In this document: positions 1-8,567 of the stretch, in pieces | Position numbering within the stretch: the first letter of the stretch is position 1 | Layout: every line of letters starts with the position of its first letter | Origin: JAHWKV01 sp040905365 | Lineage (GTDB): Bacteria; Actinomycetota; CADDZG01; JAHWKV01 | Direction of reading: 5' to 3' | DNA length: 27,488 nucleotides | Assembly: GCA_040905365.1 (NCBI GenBank) | Contig: JBBDRQ010000054.1 | Coordinates: 1-27,488 of the forward strand | Program-made: the position numbers and the translations under genes | Notes under the pieces: model-generated | Databases searched by the model: none | What the model was told of the DNA's origin: nothing | The model's input: only the letters and a program-made list of their open reading frames with translations

Positions 1-264
1 CGCGGCTGCGGCGTCGTCGACCGCAACGAAGCGGACCCTAAGGCCGGCTTGATAGGGATAGGACGCAGACACGTTGATCGGCGAGAGGCTGGATATGTCG
101 GTACCGCAGAACATCTGCGACCCGGCATCAAAACGATGGGGATTGTCGCTCAGTACCTTCACCTGGACCTCCCCGTGCAACCCGTGCGGCTTGATTACAC
201 GGCCGACGGCGACGTACTCGGGGCTGGAAAGCCAATCCGGGGGCTCGAGCGGGGACGGGCCCAT
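1..264 (-). CDS. rimM: Ribosome maturation factor RimM, N-terminal part (truncated by window edge)
   Basis: RimM helps assemble the 30S subunit head by binding S19 and promoting 16S rRNA processing. Only the first 88 codons are present; the frame stays open to base 1. Residues 17-45 show the family's N-terminal beta-barrel opening: VGRVIKPHGLHGEVQVKVL followed by SDNPHRF. The ATG start at 264 lies 23 bases after the khpA stop on the same strand, giving the classic rpsP-khpA-rimM(-trmD) order. The PRC-barrel C-terminal half lies outside the window. The first 15 or so residues before VGRV are a Pro/Ser-rich extension and could be shorter if a later start is used. Confidence 0.93.
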   Translation of the reverse strand, partial: MGPSPLEPPDWLSSPEYVAVGRVIKPHGLHGEVQVKVLSDNPHRFDAGSQMFCGTDISSLSPINVSASYPYQAGLRVRFVAVDDAAAA

Positions 265-287
265 GGGCGTTTGGTTACCGGGATGCC

Positions 288-524
288 TCAGTCGACAATC
301 TCGACCAGCGCGTTGCGGTCCTCCCGAAGCGCAGCAGCCTTCACCACCGACCGCATGGCGCGCGCGATACGGCCGTTGCGGCCTATCACCTTGCCCACGT
401 CGTCCGGGTGGACGTACAGGTCGTAGAGCACCGAGCGCCCGGAGGCTTCCTCTTCGATTCGAACATCATCGGGGTGGTCGACCAGGTAGGAAACGATGAA
501 CTCAAGCGTTTCTTTCGAGCTCAT
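288..524 (-). CDS. khpA: KhpA, KH-domain RNA-binding protein
   Basis: A 78-residue single KH-domain protein (YlqC/KhpA family). In Gram-positives it pairs with KhpB/EloR to bind RNA and influence cell elongation and division. The GxxG RNA-contact loop is GRNG at residues 48-51 within VIGRNGRI, and the length is normal for the family. The ATG overlaps the rpsP stop by four bases (ATGA), so translation is probably coupled to S16. It sits between rpsP and rimM, the usual position in actinobacteria and firmicutes. Confidence 0.95.
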   Translation of the reverse strand: MSSKETLEFIVSYLVDHPDDVRIEEEASGRSVLYDLYVHPDDVGKVIGRNGRIARAMRSVVKAAALREDRNALVEIVD

Positions 525-799
525 TGAGCGACAGGGGCTTTTAGCCTGTTGCCCTTCTCATCGATTACGCCGGCGATCTTCAGCAGCTTGGTCACGGCGT
601 CGGAGGGTTGTGCCCCCTGATCGAGCCACACAAGGGCCCGCTCGTGATCAATCTCCACAACCGAAGGCTCGTTGCGAGGAGCGTACCGGCCGATCGACTC
701 GATGAACCGGCCGTCACGCGGGGCGCGCCCATCGGCTACCACTACACGGTACGTCGGCTGTTTTTTCTTGCCCATACGGCGAAGTCTTATTCTGACCAT
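521..799 (-). CDS. rpsP: 30S ribosomal protein S16
   Basis: A 92-residue S16, an early-assembling 30S protein. The N-terminus MVRIRLRRMGKKKQPTYRVV is diagnostic, followed by the conserved RDGRFIESIGRY stretch around residues 28-38. It heads the operon rpsP-khpA-rimM. The ATG at 799 follows a -10 box (809-814) by only nine bases, so the leader is very short or absent; a GGAG sits too close to the ATG for an ideal Shine-Dalgarno. The ffh stop lies 59 bases upstream on the same strand, so this operon probably has its own promoter. Confidence 0.97.
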   Translation of the reverse strand: MVRIRLRRMGKKKQPTYRVVVADGRAPRDGRFIESIGRYAPRNEPSVVEIDHERALVWLDQGAQPSDAVTKLLKIAGVIDEKGNRLKAPVAQ

Positions 800-808
800 A
801 ACTCCGCG

Positions 809-814
809 AGCATA
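809..814 (-). promoter_or_regulatory. Predicted -10 box for the rpsP-khpA-rimM operon
   Basis: On the minus strand the hexamer TATGCT (TANNNT type) ends nine bases before the rpsP ATG. Transcription would start within about three bases of the start codon. I see no good TTGACA-like -35, which is common in actinobacterial promoters. Inferred from position and sequence only. Confidence 0.5.
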
Positions 815-858
815 GCACCTGTTGGCGCTCCCGGTTCGAGGGTAAGGCGCGAGAACCC

Positions 859-2196
859 CTATCCAAACCCCGGGGGCAGCTGGAAGCCCTTCTTGCCGCC
901 TTTGCCCATCTTGGTCATCTGCTTCATCATCTTGCGCGCAGCGTCGAACTGCTTTAGCAGGTCGTTGACATCGCGCACCATGACGCCGGAGCCCATCGCT
1001 ATGCGCTTGCGGCGGCTGCCGTTGATGATCCTGGGGTCGTTGCGTTCTTTAGGGGTCATCGAGCGGATAATCGCCTCGATCTTGTCGATGTCGTCGTCCT
1101 CGACCTCGACCTCGTCCAGTCGCCCTCCTCCCGGCATGCCGGGCAGCATCTTCAAAAGGTCGCCTATACCGCCCATCTTGCGGACGTTTTGTATCTGGCT
1201 GAGAAAGTCCTCGAGCGTAAAACGGGCTTCGAAAACCTTGCGGGCCTGGTCCTCGGCCTCCTCCTGGGAGATAGCGCCCTCGGCCCGCTCGATCAGGCTG
1301 AGCACGTCGCCCATGCCCAAGATCCGCGACGCGATCCGGTCCGGGTAGAACGGCTCCAGGTCCTGCAGCTTTTCACCGGTTCCGGCGAACATGACCGGCT
1401 TGCCGGTTACCGCCGTGGCCGACAGCGCGGCACCTCCCCGGGCGTCGCCGTCAATCTTGGTTAGCACGATCCCGGTCAGCGGCAACGTCTCGGAAAATGC
1501 CTTGGCCGAGGACAGCGCATCTTGACCTGTCATGGCATCCAGAACGAAAAGAACCTCGTGCGGCTCGACCGCGTCGTGAACGTCTGAGACCTGCTGCATC
1601 ATCTCCCGATCGATGCCCAGCCGGCCGGCGGTGTCGATGATCACCACGTCGGCGTTGCGCTGGGCCTCCTCCAGCCCGGAGCGGGCTACCGCCGTGGGCA
1701 CCGTCTCGCCGGGCACCGAGTGGAACATCACGCCGGCCTGCTCGCTCAACAGCTCCAATTGGCGGATGGCGGCGGGGCGCTGCAGGTCGGCCGCCACCAG
1801 CAGCACGCGGCTGCCTCTTTTTTTTAGATGGGCCCCGAGCTTGGCCGCCAGGGTGGTCTTACCGGAACCCTGCAGACCGGCCAGCAGGATCACCGTTGGG
1901 GGGTTGGAGGCCAATCGCAGCGGCGTCATTTCGCCGCCGAGCATCTGAATTAGCTCCTCGTGGACGATCTTGACGACCTGCTGGCCGGGGGTCAGCGATT
2001 TAAGGATGTCCTCGCCGACGGCCTTCTCCCGCACGGCGGCCAGGAACGACTTCACTGCGGGCAGCGCCACATCCGCCTCCAGCAGGGCGAGACGGATCTG
2101 GCGGATGGCCGCCTCAACGTCCTTCTCGCTCAGCCGGCCCTTGCTGCGCAGCTGTTTGAAGACGTCCTCGAGACGGCGGCCCAGGGAATCAAACAT
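859..2196 (-). CDS. ffh: Signal recognition particle GTPase Ffh (SRP54)
   Basis: Ffh binds 4.5S RNA and nascent signal peptides and docks with FtsY at the membrane. From the chosen ATG the protein has 445 residues. An N-domain (about 1-95) precedes the G-domain, with P-loop GLQGSGKTT at 107-115, RPAA at 140-143, DTAGR at 188-192 and TKIDGDARGG at 246-255. A methionine-rich M-domain ends in MMKQMTKMGKGGKKG. The frame is open far upstream, but the start is fixed at 2196 (MFDSLGRR) for two reasons: MFDSL is the usual family N-terminus, and a -10 box TACAAT lies exactly seven bases upstream, overlapping the alternative ATG at 2205. A run of eight A residues in the coding strand falls at 1818-1825 (LKKR). 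Confidence 0.97.
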   Translation of the reverse strand: MFDSLGRRLEDVFKQLRSKGRLSEKDVEAAIRQIRLALLEADVALPAVKSFLAAVREKAVGEDILKSLTPGQQVVKIVHEELIQMLGGEMTPLRLASNPPTVILLAGLQGSGKTTLAAKLGAHLKKRGSRVLLVAADLQRPAAIRQLELLSEQAGVMFHSVPGETVPTAVARSGLEEAQRNADVVIIDTAGRLGIDREMMQQVSDVHDAVEPHEVLFVLDAMTGQDALSSAKAFSETLPLTGIVLTKIDGDARGGAALSATAVTGKPVMFAGTGEKLQDLEPFYPDRIASRILGMGDVLSLIERAEGAISQEEAEDQARKVFEARFTLEDFLSQIQNVRKMGGIGDLLKMLPGMPGGGRLDEVEVEDDDIDKIEAIIRSMTPKERNDPRIINGSRRKRIAMGSGVMVRDVNDLLKQFDAARKMMKQMTKMGKGGKKGFQLPPGFG

Positions 2197-2203
2197 CCCG
2201 GCC

Positions 2204-2209
2204 ATTGTA
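2204..2209 (-). promoter_or_regulatory. Predicted leaderless -10 box for ffh
   Basis: The minus-strand hexamer TACAAT (5 of 6 matches to TATAAT) is separated from the ffh ATG at 2196 by the seven bases GGCCGGG. That spacing puts the transcription start on the A of the start codon. The box overlaps the upstream in-frame ATG at 2205, arguing against that start. It also covers the -35 region of the opposing promoter at 2227-2232. Confidence 0.6.
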
Positions 2210-2226
2210 GGGGCAATCCCGGGGCC

Positions 2227-2232
2227 TATGAT
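2227..2232 (+). promoter_or_regulatory. Predicted -10 box for the GT-C glycosyltransferase
   Basis: TATGAT (5 of 6 to consensus) ends nine bases before the ATG at 2242, predicting a leader of zero to three bases. A weak TTGTAG lies 16 bases upstream and overlaps the ffh -10 box on the other strand, so the two divergent promoters interlock. Confidence 0.5.
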
Positions 2233-2241
2233 CGCGAGTCG

Positions 2242-3837
2242 ATGACCGACTCTTCTAAAGACATCGCATCCAAGGCAGTGGTGTCCGGGTTCTTCTTGAT
2301 CCTGGTGTTGCTGGGCGTCGCCGTCCACGGCGATTTCGGCATCTCCTACGACGAGCCCGACTACTACCGCTACGGCGACATGGTCACCGCGGACTTGGCC
2401 TCCGGTACCCACCACGCCGAGGAGTTCTCCAACCTGCGCTACTACGGTCCGGTTCTGCCGGTCCTGCATTCTTGGGTGCGCGACCTGATCGACCCGGCCC
2501 CCCAGGCGGCTTACCCGCTGGCGCATCTGGTCAACTACCTGATCTTCGTGGCGGGAGCCGTAGCCTTCTACGCACTGGCCCGGCGGCAGTTGAACAGTTG
2601 GAAATGGGCCCTGGGTGCGACCTGCGCTTTGGCGCTCTCCCCTCGGGTATTCTCCCACGCCTTTGTAAACCCCAAAGACGCTCCCTTCCTGGCGTTGTTC
2701 GTCATAAATGTCTGGCTGCTGGTGACCTATCTGCAGACCCGCAAACCAGCGCTGATACCGCTGCTCGGCGTCGCTACTGCACTAATCGTCGACGTCCGGG
2801 CCCCCGGCCTCGTGGTCGCACCAATGGTGGCGGCGGCACTGGCGGCAGACGCCTGGTTCGCTCCGCGCGGCCGGCGGCTGCGCCAGTTCGCCGCACCTGT
2901 GGCTGCGTACACGGCGGTGGCTGCACCTCTCACCGTTGCCATGTGGCCGTTTTTGTGGCCGGATCCACTTGGGCGGTTTACCGAGGCTTTGGCGTTGATG
3001 GCGTCGTTTGTTGGAGGACCCACCACCACGGCCTACATGGGCCGGCTGGTCAGCGTCTCCGAACTGCCCTGGCACTACCTTCCGGTTTGGATCGGTATCA
3101 CCACCCCACCGGCTTACCTGGCTCTGGCTGCGGTGGGCATCGCTTCAAAGCTTTCGCACAACCCGGTTCCCGCCTTTAGGAACCGCTCGGCCGAGCGGCA
3201 CTGGTACCTGTACGCCGCCTGGCTGCTGGGGCCGCTGGGGTTCGCGGTTGTTTCCGGGGCCAACCTGTACGACGAGTGGCGGCAGCTTCTGTTCGTCTAC
3301 CCTGCACTGATACTGTTCGCTGCGGGCGGCGCTCAACTGCTTTACCGGCAGGCATCCCGGCACGGGCCTGCTGCCAGGATGGCGCTGAGCGGCACTCTGG
3401 CGATAATCGGCTTAACCGTAGCCGCGACAATGGCCGCGCTACACCCCTACCAGGCGCTTTACTTCAATACCCTGACCCGAGGCGGCGACGGCGCCGAGGG
3501 AAGCTACGAGCTGGATTACTGGGGAATCTCCTACCCCGCCGGGCTGCGTTTCCTGTTGACCGAGATTCCCGAGGGCCCCATCAGAGTCCACGTCTGCTCG
3601 CATCCGGGGCTGAGCAACTCTTACTTGCTCGAGGAGCGCACGCGCCTGGAGTACACCGATGCCGCCGAAGCCGAGTTCAGCGTCTGCGCGCCTCGCGACG
3701 AACTGCTCGGGCTGTCCGGCGATCCCGAATACCTTTCGCAACGCCCCACGGTCTTCAGCCTTACCCGCGACGGCGCCACTTTCCTGCGCGTGAAGGACCT
3801 CAGGGGCTACTCGAGCCCTCCAGCAGAGCGTCGATGA
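2242..3837 (+). CDS. Integral-membrane GT-C (GT39/PMT-like) glycosyltransferase, substrate unknown
   Basis: A 531-residue multi-pass membrane protein of the ArnT/PMT (GT39) type, which transfers sugar from a polyprenyl-phosphate donor at the outer face of the membrane. Hydrophobic segments run from about residue 12 to 400. The first periplasmic loop carries the acidic pair of GT-C enzymes in SYDEPDYYRYGD (D37, E38). NLYDEWRQLLFVYP at 341-354 and HPYQALYFN at 401-409 resemble a bacterial GT39 subfamily. Residues 410-531 are a soluble C-terminal tail with YELDYWG at 422-428. The acceptor (protein, glycan or lipid) cannot be read from sequence. The gene sits alone on the plus strand between ffh and ftsY, and its last 38 bases overlap ftsY tail to tail. 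The ATG at 2242 follows a TATGAT box; the longer open frame upstream is antisense to ffh. Confidence 0.78.
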   Translation: MTDSSKDIASKAVVSGFFLILVLLGVAVHGDFGISYDEPDYYRYGDMVTADLASGTHHAEEFSNLRYYGPVLPVLHSWVRDLIDPAPQAAYPLAHLVNYLIFVAGAVAFYALARRQLNSWKWALGATCALALSPRVFSHAFVNPKDAPFLALFVINVWLLVTYLQTRKPALIPLLGVATALIVDVRAPGLVVAPMVAAALAADAWFAPRGRRLRQFAAPVAAYTAVAAPLTVAMWPFLWPDPLGRFTEALALMASFVGGPTTTAYMGRLVSVSELPWHYLPVWIGITTPPAYLALAAVGIASKLSHNPVPAFRNRSAERHWYLYAAWLLGPLGFAVVSGANLYDEWRQLLFVYPALILFAAGGAQLLYRQASRHGPAARMALSGTLAIIGLTVAATMAALHPYQALYFNTLTRGGDGAEGSYELDYWGISYPAGLRFLLTEIPEGPIRVHVCSHPGLSNSYLLEERTRLEYTDAAEAEFSVCAPRDELLGLSGDPEYLSQRPTVFSLTRDGATFLRVKDLRGYSSPPAERR

Positions 3838-4882
3838 AGTCCTGCGGACTGAAGGTCTCCAGGTCGTCGATGCCCTCTCCCACGCCGACCATCTTCACCG
3901 GGATCCCCAGTTGCTCCTGCACGGCCAGCACGATACCCCCCTTGGCGCTGCCGTCGAGCTTGGTGAGGATGACGCCGGTGGCCCCGATCGCCTCGTGAAA
4001 AGCCTTGGCCTGCGCCAGGCCGTTTTGGCCCACCGTGGCGTCGAGCACCAGTAGCGCTTCCCCGACCTCGCCGGCTTCCCGCTCCACGACCCGTCTTACC
4101 TTCTTGAGCTCCTCCATGAGGTTGGACTTGGTGTGAAGGCGTCCGGCGGTATCCACTATGACCACGTCGACCCTTTTAGCCCGGGCGTGCTCGATGGCAT
4201 CGAACACCACCGCGGAGGAATCAGAGCCCGGCTGATGCTTGACCATATGGACACCCAGCCTCTCGGCCCACAGTCCCAGCTGATCGATCGCCGCAGCTCG
4301 AAAGGTATCTCCCGCGGCCAGAACCACCCCGCGTTGCTCGCCGATCAGCCGGTTGGCCAGCTTGGCGATCGAGGTCGTCTTGCCCACCCCGTTAACGCCG
4401 ATCACCAGCCAAACCGTCGGCTCGCCCTCGTTGATTTTCAACGTCCGGTCACCCTTGTCCAAAACGCCGATTAGCTCCTTGCGCAGAGCTGCAGAAAGAT
4501 CCTGGGGATCCGGGCGATCTGCCCGCAACGCCTCCAGAACCCTCTTAGTCGGACCCATACCCACGTCCGCGGCGATCAGCGCGTCCTCGATCTGTTCCCA
4601 GGCCTGGTCGTCGAGCTTCTCCCGACCCCCCAGGGACCGGATCGTCGACGCCAGCGCGGAGCGGGTCTTGGCCAGCCCTCGAGCCAGCCGGGAGGCCCTA
4701 TCTTCCTCGGGCGCCGGTACTTCTTCGGGTTTTTCCCGCTCCTTGGGTTCGGCTTCCCCGGCCAGTTCCTGCGCGAGCTCTTCGAAGTCGACATCCTTGG
4801 GGCGCCTGCGCAGCAGGGTGAAAGTGATCAGCACCACCACCAGCGCCAGGACGGCCGTCCCGAGGATCAGTTCATTGCTCAT
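3800..4882 (-). CDS. ftsY: Signal recognition particle receptor FtsY
   Basis: A 360-residue SRP receptor GTPase. A single N-terminal membrane segment (about 4-24) is followed by a charged acidic linker (30-65), then the N-domain and the G-domain. The G-domain has P-loop GVNGVGKTT at 162-170, DTFRAAAIDQL at 192-202, DTAGRLHTKSNLMEELKK at 244-261 and TKLDGSAKGG at 307-316. The true transmembrane anchor, rather than only an amphipathic helix, is typical of actinobacterial FtsY. The start overlaps the end of smc by 11 bases, implying co-translation, and the end overlaps the opposing glycosyltransferase gene by 38 bases. It works with Ffh, encoded 1.6 kb away. Confidence 0.97.
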   Translation of the reverse strand: MSNELILGTAVLALVVVLITFTLLRRRPKDVDFEELAQELAGEAEPKEREKPEEVPAPEEDRASRLARGLAKTRSALASTIRSLGGREKLDDQAWEQIEDALIAADVGMGPTKRVLEALRADRPDPQDLSAALRKELIGVLDKGDRTLKINEGEPTVWLVIGVNGVGKTTSIAKLANRLIGEQRGVVLAAGDTFRAAAIDQLGLWAERLGVHMVKHQPGSDSSAVVFDAIEHARAKRVDVVIVDTAGRLHTKSNLMEELKKVRRVVEREAGEVGEALLVLDATVGQNGLAQAKAFHEAIGATGVILTKLDGSAKGGIVLAVQEQLGIPVKMVGVGEGIDDLETFSPQDFIDALLEGSSSP

Positions 4883-7800
4883 TTACACCGGTCCTTTGAG
4901 TGTGACTCCCGGTCACGCCTACGCTTGCCGGGAGGAAATCCTTAAGCCGTTCCGAAACCACTTTGGAGACCCCGTCGGGACCGATAGTCACGCCGTAAAG
5001 CACGTCGGCCACCTCCATGGTTCTTTTCTGGTGAGTCACCACCAAAAGCTGCGAGGTGCCTCGAAACTCGTGCAACAACCCCAAGAACCTTTGCAGATTG
5101 GAATCGTCGAGCGCCGCCTCGACCTCGTCGAGAATATAGAAGGGCGAGGGTCGAGCCTTGAAGACCGCAAACAGCAGCGCCAGTCCCGCCATGGCCCGCT
5201 CGCCGCCCGACAGCAACGATAGCCGTTTCAGGCTTTTACCACTTGGGCTGGCTTCCACCTCGACGCCGGAGTCCAAAATCGCGTCGGGCTCGGCCAGCCT
5301 CAACCTTCCCTTGCCCCGGGGAAACAGCACGTGGAAGAGCTCCTCGTACTGGGCCGCCACGTCCTCGAACGCGGAGGCGAACAGCTCCCCGATTTTGGTG
5401 TCCACAGAGGTGACTACCTGGTTAAGGTCTTTGCGGCTGGTGCGTACATCATCTATCTGAGCGGCAAGGAACTCCTCCCGCTCCGCCAGGGTCTCGGCCT
5501 CCGCGGCGGCCAAGGGGTTCACGTTTCCCATCCGCTCCAGCTCGCGCTCCAAACGGGTCCTTCTACTGCGCAGCGCCTCGGCGTCCAGACTCGGCAAACG
5601 CCCCAACGGGTCCTTGTTCTCCTCGGCCGGCGGCTGAGCCCGGCGCCCGAACATCGCCACGCACTCGGCGGGGTCCGCTTCCATCTCGTCTTCGATGCGC
5701 GCCTCGAGGATGCGCCGGCGAATGGTCAGCTCCCCCCGGCGTAGGTCCTCGTTGCGGACCTCGGCCCGCATCTTCTCCAGCCGTCCGGCCAGCTCGGCTC
5801 TGCGCGCCCGCAGATCGGCAAGACGCTGTTCGCTGACCTGCACCTCGTCCCGGGCCCGGGTAAGGCCGGCTTCGGCCTCCCGGGGCCAGTCGGCGCCGCC
5901 CCGGGAGAGCAGCCCGGCTATCGCCACCACGGACCCGGCTTTGGCCACGGCCTCGGTCAGCGCCTCCTGCTTGGCCGCCAGCCCGGCCAGCCGCCGGTTC
6001 GCTTCGTTGAACGCCTCGACCGCCTCACGCTTGCGCTTGCGAAGCTGCCCGGCCCGCTCCCCGGCGATGCCGGCCCTCATTCGCAGCTGCTGAGCCTCGG
6101 CAAACGCGCGGTCGTAGGAGGCGAGTCGCTCGGCTCGCCGTTTACGGGCATCCTCAAGGTCCTGCTCCGCGCGCTGCAGTTCGGAGCGGGTCACGGGTAA
6201 GGCCGCCTCGACCTCATTCAAACGCCGCTGCGCGCCCGCGTCGGCGCTCTCCAGCCGCTCGAGCGCCTCGGCCAGCTGGGTCAACTGCATCGAAACCTGC
6301 TGCGAACGCCGCTCCCGTGCGCGAAGCTCCTGCTCCAACTGCGCGCGGAGCTTGGCAGCGGCGTCGCGGGATCGGACCGCCCGATCGCGCGCCTGCTTGG
6401 CCTCTGCAAACTCGGCGTCGGTCCGGGCCAGGGCTCTGCGGGCTTGGTTCAACTTGCCTTCGCACTCGGCCAGCAGCTCCGCCACCTCCGCCGAGCCCCT
6501 GCTGACCTGGGGGCCCTTGGTGGCCGTACCGTCCGGACTCAAGAACACGCAGTCGGGGTGGACGCCCGCCGCCTCGATCGCATGCGTACGGTCTCGGGCC
6601 AAAAACACATTGGCCAGGACGCTCTCGGCCACTGGATCCAGCACCTTGACCCGGTGCAACAGAGGTTCGGCGCCGGCGACCTCGGCAGTGCCGCGGTCGG
6701 CAACCAGCACCGTTACCGCCTGATCCGGGTCGTGCTCGTCGAGTACGCCGGCTGCTTCATCGCGAGCCCTGGCCACCGCTACCGAATCCAAAGGACCGAT
6801 CAGGGCTTCCAGCGCCCTGCGGTGCCCCGGCTCGAGCTCCACAACATCGGCCAACACCAGTGTGGGACCCTTGCCGGTGGAGCGGGAACGCGTCACGGAG
6901 GAACGGGCGCCGGCGCGGGCGTTTAGCACCGCGGCCTCCTTCTCCAGCGAACGCACTTCCTCCAGCCGGGCCGCGCGGGAGCGATCCAGATCGCTCAGTC
7001 GCCGATCGGCGCGACGCAGCTCCTGCTCGGCGGGCTCCAGCTGCCGGTTGTGTTCGTCGAGCCGCCGGCCGGCATCCTGCAGGTCGGGCTCGACCGATGA
7101 AAACTCGGCCCGCAGCTGCTCAAGCCGTTCGGCTTGCAGTTCGCGCTCTCGGGAGGCTTGGGCCGCCGCCTCCACCGAACGGTCGCGATCGCGTTCGAGA
7201 CCCGAGACCCGGGCCGCCGCCTCGGCCCGGCGCTTCAGCGCCGCGGCGACGGCCTCCTCGCCGCGCGCCAACTCGATACGGGCGGCGTCGGCCGGCTCCT
7301 GCACCAGCTGCTGTTCCTCGGTCTCCATCTGCTCAACGCGCACCGCCTCGGCCAGCTCCGGCTCAATCAAATCAATCTGCCTGCGCATCTCCTGGACGCG
7401 AGCCCTTTCCCCCGCCTCGCTGCTGCCGGCCAGCTCCGCACGCAAGGCCCGGCCTCGCTCTTCGGCCAGCTTACGCAAACCGTCCAGCCGCTCCAGGGCG
7501 CCGCTCAGACGTAACTGGAGCTCCCGGTACCGGGCAGACTCCGAAGAGCTCGCCATGCGGGTCTCCTCCAAGCGGGCCAGGTCGGAGTCCAGACGGGCCA
7601 GATCCTGCTCCCGGGCCCCCAGCTCTTCCTCCCGGCCGGCCGAGTCCTGCGGCCCGAGCTCATCGAGCACCTCGGCCAACTCCCGGGAGGCCTGGATAAT
7701 CTGCACGCGCTTGAGCTCGTCGCACACCCGGTGGTGGCGATTGGCGATCTCGGCCTGCTGACGCAAGGGCTTGAGCTGTCTGCGGATCTCGGCCAACAGG

Positions 7801-8378
7801 TCGGCCAGGTGCACCAGGTTGTCTTCGCACGACTCGATCTTGCGCAGGGCCCGCTCTCGCCGGCGCCGGTGTTTGCCCACACCGGCCGCCTCTTCGATCA
7901 TGTTGCGGATCGCAACCGGATCCGCGGCAAGGACCTGGTCCACCCGGCCCTGCCCGACGATCGTGTGCTGAGCCCGGCCCACGCCCGCGTCGGACAGCAT
8001 CTCCTGAATATCCAGCAAACGGCACACCGATCCATTCAGGCGGTACTCGCTGTCGCCGGAGCGAAACAGCGAGCGGGAGATGGAGACTTCCGAGAACTCA
8101 ATCGGGAGCAAGCCGGCGCTGTTGTCGATGGTAAGTTGTACCTCGGCCATACCCAGCGGCGCCTTGCTGCCCGACCCCGCGAAGATCACGTCGGCCATCT
8201 TGCCGCCGCGCAGACTGGCCGGTCCCTGCTCGCCCAGCACCCAGCAGATGGCGTCGACGACGTTGGATTTGCCGCTGCCGTTGGGGCCGACCACCACGCT
8301 GATGCCGGGCTCAAACCCTAGGGTGGTCTTGTTGGCAAACGACTTGAAGCCGCGGACCACCAGAGATTTTAGAAACAC
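4872..8378 (-). CDS. smc: Chromosome partition protein SMC
   Basis: An 1168-residue SMC ATPase that, with ScpA/ScpB (not in this window), organises and segregates the chromosome. The head has Walker A GPNGSGKSNVVDAI at 31-44 and the early QGR element at 143-145. Two long coiled coils (about 170-490 and 640-1000) flank a hinge near 505-640. The C-terminal head has signature LSGGERAMAGLALLFA from 1056 and Walker B FYILDEVEAALDD from 1080, with DE at 1084-1085. Length is normal. The start is GTG at 8378, with GAGG about nine bases upstream. It is the first gene of smc-ftsY, a pairing conserved in actinobacteria. The many long plus-strand open frames across it are shadows of Ala/Arg/Glu-rich coiled-coil codons. 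Confidence 0.98.
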   Translation of the reverse strand: MFLKSLVVRGFKSFANKTTLGFEPGISVVVGPNGSGKSNVVDAICWVLGEQGPASLRGGKMADVIFAGSGSKAPLGMAEVQLTIDNSAGLLPIEFSEVSISRSLFRSGDSEYRLNGSVCRLLDIQEMLSDAGVGRAQHTIVGQGRVDQVLAADPVAIRNMIEEAAGVGKHRRRRERALRKIESCEDNLVHLADLLAEIRRQLKPLRQQAEIANRHHRVCDELKRVQIIQASRELAEVLDELGPQDSAGREEELGAREQDLARLDSDLARLEETRMASSSESARYRELQLRLSGALERLDGLRKLAEERGRALRAELAGSSEAGERARVQEMRRQIDLIEPELAEAVRVEQMETEEQQLVQEPADAARIELARGEEAVAAALKRRAEAAARVSGLERDRDRSVEAAAQASRERELQAERLEQLRAEFSSVEPDLQDAGRRLDEHNRQLEPAEQELRRADRRLSDLDRSRAARLEEVRSLEKEAAVLNARAGARSSVTRSRSTGKGPTLVLADVVELEPGHRRALEALIGPLDSVAVARARDEAAGVLDEHDPDQAVTVLVADRGTAEVAGAEPLLHRVKVLDPVAESVLANVFLARDRTHAIEAAGVHPDCVFLSPDGTATKGPQVSRGSAEVAELLAECEGKLNQARRALARTDAEFAEAKQARDRAVRSRDAAAKLRAQLEQELRARERRSQQVSMQLTQLAEALERLESADAGAQRRLNEVEAALPVTRSELQRAEQDLEDARKRRAERLASYDRAFAEAQQLRMRAGIAGERAGQLRKRKREAVEAFNEANRRLAGLAAKQEALTEAVAKAGSVVAIAGLLSRGGADWPREAEAGLTRARDEVQVSEQRLADLRARRAELAGRLEKMRAEVRNEDLRRGELTIRRRILEARIEDEMEADPAECVAMFGRRAQPPAEENKDPLGRLPSLDAEALRSRRTRLERELERMGNVNPLAAAEAETLAEREEFLAAQIDDVRTSRKDLNQVVTSVDTKIGELFASAFEDVAAQYEELFHVLFPRGKGRLRLAEPDAILDSGVEVEASPSGKSLKRLSLLSGGERAMAGLALLFAVFKARPSPFYILDEVEAALDDSNLQRFLGLLHEFRGTSQLLVVTHQKRTMEVADVLYGVTIGPDGVSKVVSERLKDFLPASVGVTGSHTQRTGVNEQ

Positions 8379-8438
8379 TTGGCGCCTCGTCCCGGGTTCA
8401 AAGAGTCGACTCGATTGCTGCGTGGCTCACGCCCACCG

Positions 8439-8444
8439 ATGTTA
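8439..8444 (-). promoter_or_regulatory. Possible -10 box for smc-ftsY
   Basis: The minus-strand hexamer TAACAT is the best TANNNT match in the 189-base divergent region between smc and apgM. It predicts a leader of about 55 bases before the smc GTG. No -35 is visible, so this is weak. The rest of this stretch contains nothing else I can name apart from the apgM promoter. Confidence 0.25.
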
Positions 8445-8554
8445 GCAGGCAGCCGGGGCGCCGCAGGTGAAATCTCCGTCGGGTCGAGGGCCAAGACCGG
8501 CGGCGGTTAATCGGGCGTTTACCCGGCACCGGCCGCGCCGCCGGGACATGCACA

Positions 8555-8560
8555 TATAGT
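8555..8560 (+). promoter_or_regulatory. Predicted leaderless -10 box for apgM
   Basis: TATAGT lies exactly seven bases before the ATG at 8568, and no Shine-Dalgarno is present. Both facts fit a leaderless transcript beginning on the start codon. Confidence 0.6.
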
Positions 8561-8567
8561 TAGGTAC

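Noticed and set aside
859..2658. A 599-codon version of ffh starting far upstream
   Set aside because: The extra 154 residues have no SRP similarity, run antisense to the glycosyltransferase gene, and a -10 box sits just before the ATG at 2196.
6862..7761. Long plus-strand open frames (up to ~300 codons) across smc
   Set aside because: They are antisense to the smc coiled coil, Ser/Arg/Ala-rich, lack ribosome sites or recognisable motifs, and arise from codon bias of Glu/Ala/Arg-rich sequence.
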